Of a DNA stretch of 64,000 nt, positions 40,865 through 49,119 are shown piece by piece. A model generated the notes under the pieces. The model saw only the letters and a list, made by a program, of their open reading frames with translations, did not search any database and was not told where the DNA came from. The position numbers and the translations under genes were made by a program. The DNA is from Plantactinospora endophytica. GTDB taxonomy: Bacteria; Actinomycetota; Actinomycetes; Mycobacteriales; Micromonosporaceae. How positions within the stretch are numbered: the stretch's first letter is position 1; the number at the start of each line of letters is the position of its first letter. The DNA lies in assembly GCF_016862915.1 (NCBI RefSeq), contig NZ_BONW01000016.1, positions 248,001 to 312,000 on the forward strand, read 5' to 3'.

Positions 40865-43522
40865 GTGAACCGTATCCAGACACCGCTGGTGGCACGGTCC
40901 AGTCTGGTCCAGCAGGTCCTCACCGCGGTGACCACCGATCGTGGCGCCGTGGTGGTGGGACAGCGGGGGACCGGGCGTACGACGCTCGTCGAACTCGTCA
41001 CCCGGCATCTGTCGGCCGACCGCTACGCCGTCACCCGTACCACCGCCACCGAGGCGGCACGTCCGATCCCGTTCGGCCTGTTCGGCCAGCTCTTTCCGGT
41101 GAGCGGCGACCCGGCACTGGTGCCCGGTCGGATCCGCGCCGAGCTGGTGCGACGTGGCCGGTCGCGTACGCCCCTGCTGGTGGTCGAGGACGCGCACTGG
41201 ATCGACGACCGGTCGGCGAACACCCTGCTGGGCCTCGCCCACGACGGTCGCGTCCGGTTGATGGTCACCACGCGCTCGGACACGGCGACGCCGGACGCCG
41301 TCGTGGCGCTGTGGAAGGACCGGCATCTGCGCCGGGTCGACCTGCCACCGCTGGACCCGACCGAGACGGCGACCCTGACGCAGGCGATGCTCGGCCACGC
41401 CGTGGCGTCGACCACCGCACAGTTGGTGTACCAGTGGACCGGAGGCAACCCACGGCTGGCGACCGAGCTGGTGCGGCACGGCTCCGTCACCGGTCGGATG
41501 GTCCACGACCGGGGACTGTGGTGGTGGCGAGGGCAGCTCAGCGTGCCACCACACCTGGTCGAGCTGTTCCTGCCCGAACCCAACCGGCTCACCCCGGCAC
41601 ACCGGGACGCGCTGGCGGCGGTCGCGGTGAGCGACGACCTGCCGATCGAGCTGGTCGACCGGATCGCCCCGGACGCCGTAGAGGAACTGGAGGACCTGAA
41701 CCTGCTGCGTACCACCGACACCGACGACGGTGTGGCGGTGGGGTTCGGTCATCCGCTGCTCCAGGCGATCGTCTGGTCGCAGGTGTCGCCGGCCCGGCGG
41801 CGTCGGGTCGCGTCGGCCCTCGTCGAAGCGGCGCACCAGTCCGGCCACACCACACCGGATCCGGCCACCGTCGCCCGCTGGCAGTTGGCCGTGGGTGCGC
41901 CGGTCGCCACGAGGGCGTTGACGGACGCCGCCCGCCAGCTCCGACCGCACGCGCCGGAGCAGGCGCTCCGGCTGGCCCGGGTCGCGTTCGGTCGGGACCG
42001 GTCCGCGCGGGCCGCCGTACTGCTGGCCGACGCCCTCGCCGAGGTCGGCTCCGGCCGCGAGGCCCAGTCGGTACTCCACCAGGCGACCGCCTCCGACCGG
42101 TCGCCCACCGGACGTGTGCTGCTCTCGGCCGCGCTCGCCCTGCACCGGTGTGTGACGGAGCGTGACCCGGCGTCGGCCCACGCCGACCTGCGGGCGCTCC
42201 GCGCCGTGGCGTCGACCACCGGACACGACGCCATCGACGGCGCCGACGCGACGGTCCTGTTGATCGGGCAGCGCCCGGCCGACGCCGCGCGGGTCGCCGA
42301 CCGGCTGCTGCACCGGCTCCCCGACGCCGGAGCCGTCAGCCACTCCGCACTACGGTGCCGGATCGTCCGGACGATGGCGCTGGCCCTGCTCGGCCGTACC
42401 GACGAGGCGGCCGTCGCGGGCGCGGCGGTACTGGCGGATGCCCGGGGTCAGCACGCCCGACCCCCGGACACCGCGGGCCTGGCCTCGGCCGTGCTGTCCC
42501 TGATCGGGTTGTGGCGGGACGGCAGCGCACCGCCGACGGTCACCGATCCGGTCCTCGGACGCTGGCCGAGGCTACCGGGGAAGGTACCCGGGACCGGCCT
42601 ACGTGCCGTCGACTGGCCGCTGCTGGCCGGGTACGCCCGGCTGCTCCGGGGCGAATACCCGGCCGCGATCCCGCCGCTGCGCGAGGCACTGGCGCAACAG
42701 TCCGTCGGGTTCCGGCTGTTCCGGTCGGAGGCGTCGGCCTGGCTCGCCGTCTCGCTCGCCGCAACGGGGCGCCCGGACGACGCGCAGCAGGTGCTGGACG
42801 CCGACCCGCCCGATCGGCTGGCGGTGTTGCCGGGCCTCCGGCCGTGGGCCGACGGTGCGGTGGCCGCCGCCCGAGGCGACACCCGGTCCGCCGGGCGCCG
42901 GCTGGAGGCGGCGGTGGCGGCGGCACACGCGGCGGGCTGCTGGAGCATCGAGCTGCAGTACCTGACCTGGGCGGCACAGCTTCCGCCGGCCGACCAGCCG
43001 GTCGCGCTGGCGGACCGGCTCACCCGCTGCATCCGGCACGTCGAGGCGGGGCGGCTGGTGGCCGAGGCACGCGGCGAACTGGCGCTGTCCGACTCCGACC
43101 CGACCGGGCTGCTGCAGCAGGCCACCCGGCTCGCCGAGCTGGGCCTGCCCCGGCGGGCCTGGCGGCTGGCCGAGGCTGCCGCCGCGAGGGCGTCACCCGG
43201 CCGCGACCAGGACCACGCCGCAGCCGTCGCGCTCGCCGGTCGGCTCCGTACCGCGCTCGGCGTGCCGGCACCGAATCCGGCCTCACCGGCCCTGACGATC
43301 CGGGAGACCGAGGTCGCGGCCCTCGCCGCCAGCGGTCTGGCCAACCGGGAGATCGCGACCCGGCTGGTCGTGTCGGCCCGGACGGTGGAGAGCCATCTGG
43401 CCCGGGTGTACCGGAAGCTCGGCATCGGTTCCCGTCGGGACCTGCGGACGCACTGGTTCGACAGCCTCCCGGTCGGCGGCGGCCCGGGATCGAGGACGAC
43501 CCCGGGCAACTACCCGGTCTGA
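40865..43522 (+). CDS. LAL-type LuxR-family regulator
   Basis: 885 residues. The N-terminal AAA-like ATPase has a Walker A of form GQRGTGRT (32-39) with Arg38 instead of the usual Lys, and Walker B LLVVEDAHWID. A helical middle follows, and the C-terminus is a LuxR HTH: TIRETEVAALAASGLANREI and SARTVESHLARVYRKLGI. LAL proteins activate secondary-metabolite or catabolic operons. GTG 40865 has AGGAGGGGG upstream. It ends 3 nt from the end of the ABC exporter genes, so it is most likely the regulator of that cluster, with the GTCGGGTACGC sites as candidate targets. Confidence 0.9.
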   Translation: MNRIQTPLVARSSLVQQVLTAVTTDRGAVVVGQRGTGRTTLVELVTRHLSADRYAVTRTTATEAARPIPFGLFGQLFPVSGDPALVPGRIRAELVRRGRSRTPLLVVEDAHWIDDRSANTLLGLAHDGRVRLMVTTRSDTATPDAVVALWKDRHLRRVDLPPLDPTETATLTQAMLGHAVASTTAQLVYQWTGGNPRLATELVRHGSVTGRMVHDRGLWWWRGQLSVPPHLVELFLPEPNRLTPAHRDALAAVAVSDDLPIELVDRIAPDAVEELEDLNLLRTTDTDDGVAVGFGHPLLQAIVWSQVSPARRRRVASALVEAAHQSGHTTPDPATVARWQLAVGAPVATRALTDAARQLRPHAPEQALRLARVAFGRDRSARAAVLLADALAEVGSGREAQSVLHQATASDRSPTGRVLLSAALALHRCVTERDPASAHADLRALRAVASTTGHDAIDGADATVLLIGQRPADAARVADRLLHRLPDAGAVSHSALRCRIVRTMALALLGRTDEAAVAGAAVLADARGQHARPPDTAGLASAVLSLIGLWRDGSAPPTVTDPVLGRWPRLPGKVPGTGLRAVDWPLLAGYARLLRGEYPAAIPPLREALAQQSVGFRLFRSEASAWLAVSLAATGRPDDAQQVLDADPPDRLAVLPGLRPWADGAVAAARGDTRSAGRRLEAAVAAAHAAGCWSIELQYLTWAAQLPPADQPVALADRLTRCIRHVEAGRLVAEARGELALSDSDPTGLLQQATRLAELGLPRRAWRLAEAAAARASPGRDQDHAAAVALAGRLRTALGVPAPNPASPALTIRETEVAALAASGLANREIATRLVVSARTVESHLARVYRKLGIGSRRDLRTHWFDSLPVGGGPGSRTTPGNYPV

Positions 43523-43525
43523 CCC

Positions 43526-45586
43526 TCAGGCCAGGACCGAGCCACGAGCTGCCGGCGGAGACGACGGCGACGCGGGAGACGACGGCGACGCGGGAGACGA
43601 CGGGGTCGACGGAGACGCCGGGGTCGGCGGCCCGGCGGCGTACGCGGCGGCGTGTAGCGCGTACATCGCTGCGTAGCGGCCCGCCCGGTCGACCAACTCG
43701 GCGTGCGGGCCGCACTCGACCACCCGGCCGTCGTGCAGGACCACGATCAGGTCCGCGTCGCGTACCGTGGTGAGGCGGTGCGACACGACGACGGTGATCG
43801 GTGCGTCGGCGGTCGACCGGGTCGGCGCGAGATACCGGCGCAGCAGTTCGGCCTCGCTGTCCGGGTCGAGACTGGCCGCCGGCTCGTCGAGCAGCACCAC
43901 CTCGGGTGTGGTCCGCATCCGGCCCCGGGCGAGTGCGAGCTTCTGCCACTGGCCGGCGGAAAGGTCCGTACCGTCGGGGAACGTCCGACCGAGACGGCTG
44001 TCGAGGCCGGCGGGCAGTTGGGCCACCATGGTCGCCGCGCCGGCCGATTCCAGCGCCGCGCCCACGGCCTCCCGGTCGTCGATCGCGCTCAGCCGGCCGA
44101 CCCCGACCGACTCCCTGGCCAGCAACTCGAACCGGCAGAAGTCCTGGAACACCGCAGTGACCCGGCCCCGCCACTCGGCCGGGTCCACCCGCGCCAGATC
44201 CGTACCGCCGAAGGTGATGCGCCCGGACGACGGCGGGTAGAGACCGGCCAGCAGGGCCACCAGGGTGGACTTGCCGGCACCGTTGTCGCCGACGACCGCG
44301 ACGGTGGCACCGGCGGGCAGCCGGAGGTCGATCGGGCCCAGGGCCGGGGTCGCCTCGCCGGGGTACCGGAAGCTGACGCCGTCGAGGACGAGGTCGCCGC
44401 GCCGGGGCAGATCCCGGCTCCGGCCGCCGTTGGTTGCGCCGGCTCCGCTGGTTCGTCTTGTGCCGTTGGCGCTGTCGGCTCCGTCGGTCCCGTCGGCTCC
44501 CTCGATCCCGTTCGCACCGTCCGTTCCGCTGGCGCCCTCCGTCCCGTTGGCGCCGTCGGTTCGGTTGGCGCCGTCGGTCCGGTTGGTGGCGTCGGTTCCG
44601 TTGGTGGCGTTGGCGCCGCTGACTGGATGGTCGGCCAGGCGCTGGTAGAGCGCGACGGTGTGCAGCGACCGACGCAGCCATCCGATCAGCCAGCTCAGGC
44701 CGGTCGTGGCGCCGACCAGCCGGGTGCCGAGCAGCAGGACCAGCACCGCCTCCCCGGCCGACGCGGTGCCGGAGAGGGCGGACCGGGTGACGACGTACAG
44801 CCCGCCGACGAGGGCGGCGCAGAACAGCAGCCAGCCGGCCGCCACCGCGACGGCGCCGCGAGCCCGGGCCGTTTCCCGGCGGCGCGCCGAGACGGTGAAG
44901 GCGGCCCGGTGCCGGGCGGCGATCTCGTCGCCCAGCCGGTAGAGCCGGACCTCCGGAGCGGCGGCCGGATCGGTGGCCAGGGTCAGCAGGGCGGCGCGTT
45001 GACGGTCGGCCTCGGCACCGGCCACCTCGGCGGCGGCGACGGCGTTCGCCTGCCAGCGGATGGCGACGGCCAGCGGCACGATGCACAGCGGCAGCAGGGC
45101 AAGCGTCGGGCTGACGGTGGCCATCAGCGCCACCGCGCCGACGAACCGGGCCAACAGGCCGGCGTTCTCGACCAGCGCGGCGAACGCGCCGCCGAACTCG
45201 GTCCGACGCTGCCGGACCAGCTCGGCCGTGTCGAGGAACTTCGGGTCGTGGTAGTGGCTGACGTGGGCGGGACCGGCGCACAGGTTCATCAACCGGCGGT
45301 CGAATTCGAGTCCGACCCGCTGCTGGAGCACCTGCCGGAGATCGGTGGCGACCGCGCTCGCCTGGTGGACGAAGACGGTGACGAGGACGAGGACCAGCGC
45401 ACCGGTCAGCGCCTCGGTGAACTGCTCGGCGACCGCGCCGTCGACCATCCAGCGGAGCCCCAGCGCCTGCGTCGCCGCGACGATGTTGAACAGCGGGACG
45501 AACACCATGACCAGTACCGCGCGCCGGGGATCCGCCCGAACGGCGACGCCCACCACCAGGCGGGCGGCGCCCAGCCAGCTACGCAT
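43526..45586 (-). CDS. ABC exporter, second half-transporter
   Basis: 686 residues: six-helix membrane domain, then ABC domain with [35 protein letters not shown] and the H-loop VVSHRLTT. It overlaps the first exporter gene by 8 bp, and the two probably form a heterodimer like the RamA/RamB peptide exporters. About 75 residues between the domains (from residue 315) are an Asn-Gly-Thr-Asp-Gly-Ala repeat, and the C-terminal tail is Pro-Ser-Ala repeats; both are DNA-level expansions (about 44430-44640 and 43550-43640). ATG 45584-45586 is preceded by GCAGGAGGC. Exported substrate: probably the modified decapeptide product, inferred. Confidence 0.9.
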   Translation of the reverse strand: MRSWLGAARLVVGVAVRADPRRAVLVMVFVPLFNIVAATQALGLRWMVDGAVAEQFTEALTGALVLVLVTVFVHQASAVATDLRQVLQQRVGLEFDRRLMNLCAGPAHVSHYHDPKFLDTAELVRQRRTEFGGAFAALVENAGLLARFVGAVALMATVSPTLALLPLCIVPLAVAIRWQANAVAAAEVAGAEADRQRAALLTLATDPAAAPEVRLYRLGDEIAARHRAAFTVSARRRETARARGAVAVAAGWLLFCAALVGGLYVVTRSALSGTASAGEAVLVLLLGTRLVGATTGLSWLIGWLRRSLHTVALYQRLADHPVSGANATNGTDATNRTDGANRTDGANGTEGASGTDGANGIEGADGTDGADSANGTRRTSGAGATNGGRSRDLPRRGDLVLDGVSFRYPGEATPALGPIDLRLPAGATVAVVGDNGAGKSTLVALLAGLYPPSSGRITFGGTDLARVDPAEWRGRVTAVFQDFCRFELLARESVGVGRLSAIDDREAVGAALESAGAATMVAQLPAGLDSRLGRTFPDGTDLSAGQWQKLALARGRMRTTPEVVLLDEPAASLDPDSEAELLRRYLAPTRSTADAPITVVVSHRLTTVRDADLIVVLHDGRVVECGPHAELVDRAGRYAAMYALHAAAYAAGPPTPASPSTPSSPASPSSPASPSSPPAARGSVLA

Positions 45587-47420
45587 GACGGCCTCCTGCG
45601 GACTCGGTGAAGGGCGCAGACTGCACCCGGAACATCTGGGCGTACCGGCCGTCGGCGGCCAGCAGCTCGTCGTGGCTGCCGTACTCGCTGACCCGGCCGT
45701 CCCGCACCACGGCGATCCGTTCGGCGAGCCGGACCGTGGCGAACCGGTGCGACACCAGGATCGTGGTGATGCCGGCGGTGATCTCCAGGAACCGCGAGTA
45801 CAGCTCGTACTCCGCCTCGATGTCCAGGTGTGCGGTGGGTTCGTCCAGGACGAGGACTTTGGCACCCTGGCGCACCGCGTAGAGCGCCCGGCTCAGCGCC
45901 AGCCGCTGCCACTGGCCGCCGGACAGTTCCGTCCCGCCCGTGTAGGCGTTGGTGAGCAGGGTGTCCCAGCCGTCGGCCAGCCCCTGCTCGACACCGAGGA
46001 AGCCGCCGAGCCGGGCCGCCTCGGTCACCGCCTCCCCGGTGGCGGTCGTCTCGACCGCGCCGAACGCGATGTTGTCGCGTACGGAGAACGGGTACCGGCC
46101 GAAGTCCTGGAACACCACGGCCAGTTGCCGGCGCCAACTGGCGAGGTCGTGGTCGTGCAGGTCGTGGCCGTCGACCCGGACCAGACCGGAATCCGGCCGG
46201 TACAGCCCGGCCAGCAGCTTGGTGATGGTGCTCTTGCCGGCGCCGTTGTCCCCGACGATCGCCAGCGAGGAACCGGCCGGAATGACGAGGTCCAGGCTGT
46301 CCAGCACCGGTCGGCGGTCGCCGGGGTACCCGAACGACACCCGCTCGAACCGGATCTCGCGGCGCGGCAGACCGGTCGCCTCGCTCCCGGCGACGGTGCT
46401 CGCCGACGTGCCCAGCGCACCCACGGCGAGCGCCGGCGGTACCGCCGCGCTGGCCAGGTGCAGCCGCCGTTGCAGGTCGCCGGTGAACCCCAGGGCGAAG
46501 AGCCCGAGCAGCGCCTGTAGCGCGACGGTGAGCTGGCCGACCGGCGGGTCGCCGTTGCTGGCGCCGTAGGCCAGCGGCACCACCACGACGACGTGTGCCG
46601 CCAGCAGGAGCGAACTCGCCGCCAGGTGCCGCCGCCCGTCGGTGGTCCTGCGGCGCATCTCGACGATGCCGTCCCACCACTCCCGGGTGAAGCGTTCGAC
46701 GAGCCAGTGGTGCAGGCCGAACAGGCGCAGCTCCTTGGCCGACGGTGCGGTGACCGCGACGTCGCGCAGGTACGCCGCGTGCCGGAGCTGGACGGTTCGC
46801 GCGGTGTTGGCCACGACGGCGCGGGCCATCTCCTGCTCCTGCCACCGGCCGGTGACGATCCAGGCGGCGCCGAGCACCACCGGCATCCACCACTGTCCGG
46901 CCCAGCCGAGCAGGACGGCGGACGCCAACCCGGTGAGCCGGAGCGGGACCAGCGCGGCCAGCGCGTTGACCGCCTGTCCGGGGGCGTGCGCGCCGACGCC
47001 GACCCCACGGGCCTGCTCGATCTGGTCGGCGACCCCGGCGTCGTCGAGGTGCGCGACCCCGGGCGGACGCAGCGCGCCCTCGACGGTACGTTGGGCCAGG
47101 GCGCCGTCCACCGCAGTACTCAACTTCGCGGTGACCATGGTGCGGATCGGTTCGAGGGCGATGTCCAGCACGAGCGCCAGCGCCAGGAGGGTGAGCCCGG
47201 ACCACGCGTGCCGGGCCGCCGTCGGGTCACCGTCGCCGGCCGCCAGCGCCGTGACCAGTCGCCCGATCGCCAGTGGCAGCAGCACGACGCCCGCGACCTG
47301 TCCGGCGACGAGCGCGACGAGCAGCATGGTGAGCGGGGCGTCGATGCGCGGCAGTTCGCGGACGAGCGCCCGTACGCTGCCACGGCGGTGGGTCACGCCG
47401 GCTGTCGTTGAGGTCGACAC
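45579..47420 (-). CDS. ABC exporter, first half-transporter
   Basis: 613 residues. The membrane part has about six helices (VLLPLAIGRLVTAL; LTLLALALVLDIALEPIRT). The ABC domain has Walker A GDNGAGKST, Q-loop VVFQDFGRYPF, signature LSGGQWQRLALSRA, Walker B VLVLDEPTAHLD and H-loop LVSHRFAT. No N-terminal peptidase domain is present, so any leader removal needs another enzyme. GTG 47418-47420 follows AAGGAG (9-nt spacing); a start at 47513 would run through a hairpin. It is 100 nt downstream of the decapeptide stop. Confidence 0.9.
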   Translation of the reverse strand: MSTSTTAGVTHRRGSVRALVRELPRIDAPLTMLLVALVAGQVAGVVLLPLAIGRLVTALAAGDGDPTAARHAWSGLTLLALALVLDIALEPIRTMVTAKLSTAVDGALAQRTVEGALRPPGVAHLDDAGVADQIEQARGVGVGAHAPGQAVNALAALVPLRLTGLASAVLLGWAGQWWMPVVLGAAWIVTGRWQEQEMARAVVANTARTVQLRHAAYLRDVAVTAPSAKELRLFGLHHWLVERFTREWWDGIVEMRRRTTDGRRHLAASSLLLAAHVVVVVPLAYGASNGDPPVGQLTVALQALLGLFALGFTGDLQRRLHLASAAVPPALAVGALGTSASTVAGSEATGLPRREIRFERVSFGYPGDRRPVLDSLDLVIPAGSSLAIVGDNGAGKSTITKLLAGLYRPDSGLVRVDGHDLHDHDLASWRRQLAVVFQDFGRYPFSVRDNIAFGAVETTATGEAVTEAARLGGFLGVEQGLADGWDTLLTNAYTGGTELSGGQWQRLALSRALYAVRQGAKVLVLDEPTAHLDIEAEYELYSRFLEITAGITTILVSHRFATVRLAERIAVVRDGRVSEYGSHDELLAADGRYAQMFRVQSAPFTESAGGRHA

Positions 47421-47472
47421 GGTGGCACACTCCTTGCGACGTCGACGGTTTCGGTCCTCCGCTGCCGGGCCC

Positions 47473-47503
47473 GCGGTGGCCACCCGCACGGGGTGACCAC
47501 CGC
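47473..47503 (-). terminator. 13-bp hairpin between decapeptide and exporter genes
   Basis: Arms 47473-47485 and 47491-47503 pair over 13 bp with one G-T, around a 5-nt loop. It starts 17 nt after the decapeptide stop. No U-tract follows, so it may be a leaky terminator or an mRNA 3'-end stabiliser that makes the first cistron more abundant than the exporters, as in many peptide operons. Confidence 0.7.
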
Positions 47504-47520
47504 TGTCAGGCACCTGCCCC

Positions 47521-47553
47521 TCAGGCGGGGTCGACCGGCGGGTAAGCGGACAT
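47521..47553 (-). CDS. candidate ultrashort RiPP precursor MSAYPPVDPA
   Basis: Ten codons, ATG 47551-47553 to TGA 47521-47523, giving MSAYPPVDPA. AGGAGGTGAATC lies directly before the ATG: a full Shine-Dalgarno with 6-nt spacing, the best in the window. The open frame lies between a divergent radical-SAM gene and two ABC exporters and is followed by a 13-bp hairpin, as expected for a highly expressed peptide gene. Tyr4 is a plausible target for cross-linking; three Pro and one Asp surround it. It could instead be an attenuator leader for the exporter operon. It is far too short to have a normal leader, as in the biarylitide-type precursors. I know no named family with this sequence. Confidence 0.5.
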   Translation of the reverse strand: MSAYPPVDPA

Positions 47554-47642
47554 GATTCACCTCCTGCGCTGGCGACGAGCAGCGAACCGTGGCGGCTGCC
47601 ACGCCAGAACGCTAGGCGCCGAGGTGGACCGGGGAATCGGTA

Positions 47643-47748
47643 GTCGGGTACGCAACGGCGCCGCCGGGACTACCGAGGAGCGACCGTCGGGTACGCGTCA
47701 CCGGGGCGTCAGACCTGCGTAGCCGGTCGCGGTGCTTGCGTACCCGAC
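47643..47748. promoter_or_regulatory. three GTCGGGTACGC sites in the divergent promoter
   Basis: Exact copies of GTCGGGTACGC at 47643-47653 and 47686-47696, and its inverse at 47738-47748. The first and third share a flanking AA (GTCGGGTACGCAA). They span the 270-bp gap between the decapeptide and radical-SAM genes and so could bind one regulator for both; the LAL protein encoded at 40865 is the best candidate. Confidence 0.5.
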
Positions 47749-47823
47749 GCCGATGTCCCGGTCGGTGCGGCGCTCGTAGGGTTCCGGCGACCGCACTGCC
47801 GATCCCGCCGGGAGATCCGTCTC

Positions 47824-48900
47824 ATGACTGTCGACGCAGGTCCGAACGTCCTCATCTGGGACGTCACGTTCGCCTGTCCGCTGCGATGCTCGCACTGCTA
47901 CACCGAGTCGGGCCGGCGCCGTCCGCAGAATCTCAGCCACGAGGAGATGCTGCGGGTGGCGGACGCGCTCATCACCTTCCGGCCCGTCATGATCACGCTC
48001 TGCGGGGGTGAACCGCTCACCGTGCCACGCATCGTGGAGGTGGTGGAACACTTCGCCAGGGCCGGCGTGCGGGTCTTCCTGTACACCAGTGGATGGTCGA
48101 TGCCGGAGCAGACCGTCCGGGACCTGGCCGGCATCGTTGCCAAGATCGTGGTCAGCGTCGACGGCGCCACTGCGGAGGTGCACGACCGGATCCGTGGCCG
48201 GGCCGGTTCCTTCGACCGGGCGATGGCCGCGTTGGCCCTGCTCGACGCGGAGAGTGCCCGGCGGGTCGCGGCGGGGGAGTCGCCGCTCCGGTTCGGCATC
48301 GACAACGTGGTGGTCCGCAGCAACTACCACCAGCTCGACGAGATGTGCACCTCGGTCGCACCCCGGTTCCCGCACCTGAGCGAGGTCGCGTTCGGCGCGG
48401 TGGTGCCCACCGGTCTGGCCAGTCGAGTGTCGTACGGCGAGCACGAGATGCTCTCCGACGAGCAGGTCGCGGCCCTGGTCGACGAGGAGACGCGGCAGCG
48501 GCTCCAGCGCGCCGCCCCCGGATCGGTCACCGTCAGCACGACGGACAACTTCGGTGTGCAGATGCATCCCGACTACATCGCCAGCCATCCCGACTTCCGG
48601 CCGTTGGAGATCGAGCCGGACGGCGGGGTACGGGCGATGCCGATCTACGAGGGCACCGTCGGGAACCTGCTGACCGAGGACCCGTACGTCCTGTGGGAAC
48701 GGTCCCGGAGCCGGTGGCAGGACCCGTTCGTGCTGGAGTGTCTGCGCGGCATCCGGAGCAGGCGGGACTGGGCCGAGGCGGTACGCCGCATCGACTACCG
48801 GTTCGGCTCGGACGAGGTGCGGGCGCGGATCGACCGCCGCCGGGTCTTCGAGCCGGGCCAGGCACCCCGGCAGATCGCACTGCGACCGGTCGGCGGCTGA
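47824..48900 (+). CDS. radical SAM protein without auxiliary-cluster cysteines
   Basis: 358 residues. Cx3Cx2C motif CPLRCSHC (Cys18, 22, 25) for the SAM-bound [4Fe-4S] cluster, then ITLCGGEPLTVPRI (GGEP) and VVSVDGATAEVHDRIRGR, the typical SAM-contacting stretch. The C-terminus has the shape of a SPASM/twitch region (YEGTVGNLLTEDPYVLWERS) but only one cysteine (FVLECLRGI), so it should have a single cluster. Its target is probably the decapeptide encoded in the opposite direction; epimerisation or C-C bond formation are both possible. ATG 47824 follows GGGAGA. Confidence 0.88.
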   Translation: MTVDAGPNVLIWDVTFACPLRCSHCYTESGRRRPQNLSHEEMLRVADALITFRPVMITLCGGEPLTVPRIVEVVEHFARAGVRVFLYTSGWSMPEQTVRDLAGIVAKIVVSVDGATAEVHDRIRGRAGSFDRAMAALALLDAESARRVAAGESPLRFGIDNVVVRSNYHQLDEMCTSVAPRFPHLSEVAFGAVVPTGLASRVSYGEHEMLSDEQVAALVDEETRQRLQRAAPGSVTVSTTDNFGVQMHPDYIASHPDFRPLEIEPDGGVRAMPIYEGTVGNLLTEDPYVLWERSRSRWQDPFVLECLRGIRSRRDWAEAVRRIDYRFGSDEVRARIDRRRVFEPGQAPRQIALRPVGG

Positions 48901-48925
48901 CCCGCTGCCCCGTCCGCCCACGCGC

Positions 48926-49069
48926 GGCCGGTGCTGGTCGGACCCGGTCCTGACGTCGGTGGCCGTCGCCCGGCTGGCGTCGACGATCGCCTGACCTGTC
49001 ACCTGGTCGGGCCCGGTCCGGTGTCGAGCAGGCCGGTGCTGGTCGGGCGCGGGTCCTGGCGTCGGTGCC
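48926..49069. repeat. 39-bp imperfect direct repeat in the intergenic region
   Basis: GGCCGGTGCTGGTCGG occurs at 48926-48941 and 49031-49046, and similarity continues for about 39 bp each (about 6 differences). A third partial copy (CTGGTCGGGCCCGGTCCG) lies at about 49003. These fill the 219 bp between the radical-SAM and MFS gene ends. No gene is supported. Confidence 0.6.
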
Positions 49070-49119
49070 GAGCGGGCCGGTGACGGTGTGCGGCGCCGCC
49101 GGACCGCCCACGGGCGGGG

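Noticed and set aside
43703-45610. 635-codon plus-strand frame opposite the ABC exporter
   Set aside because: Antisense to a clear ABC protein; Gly/Arg/Gln-rich, no motif.
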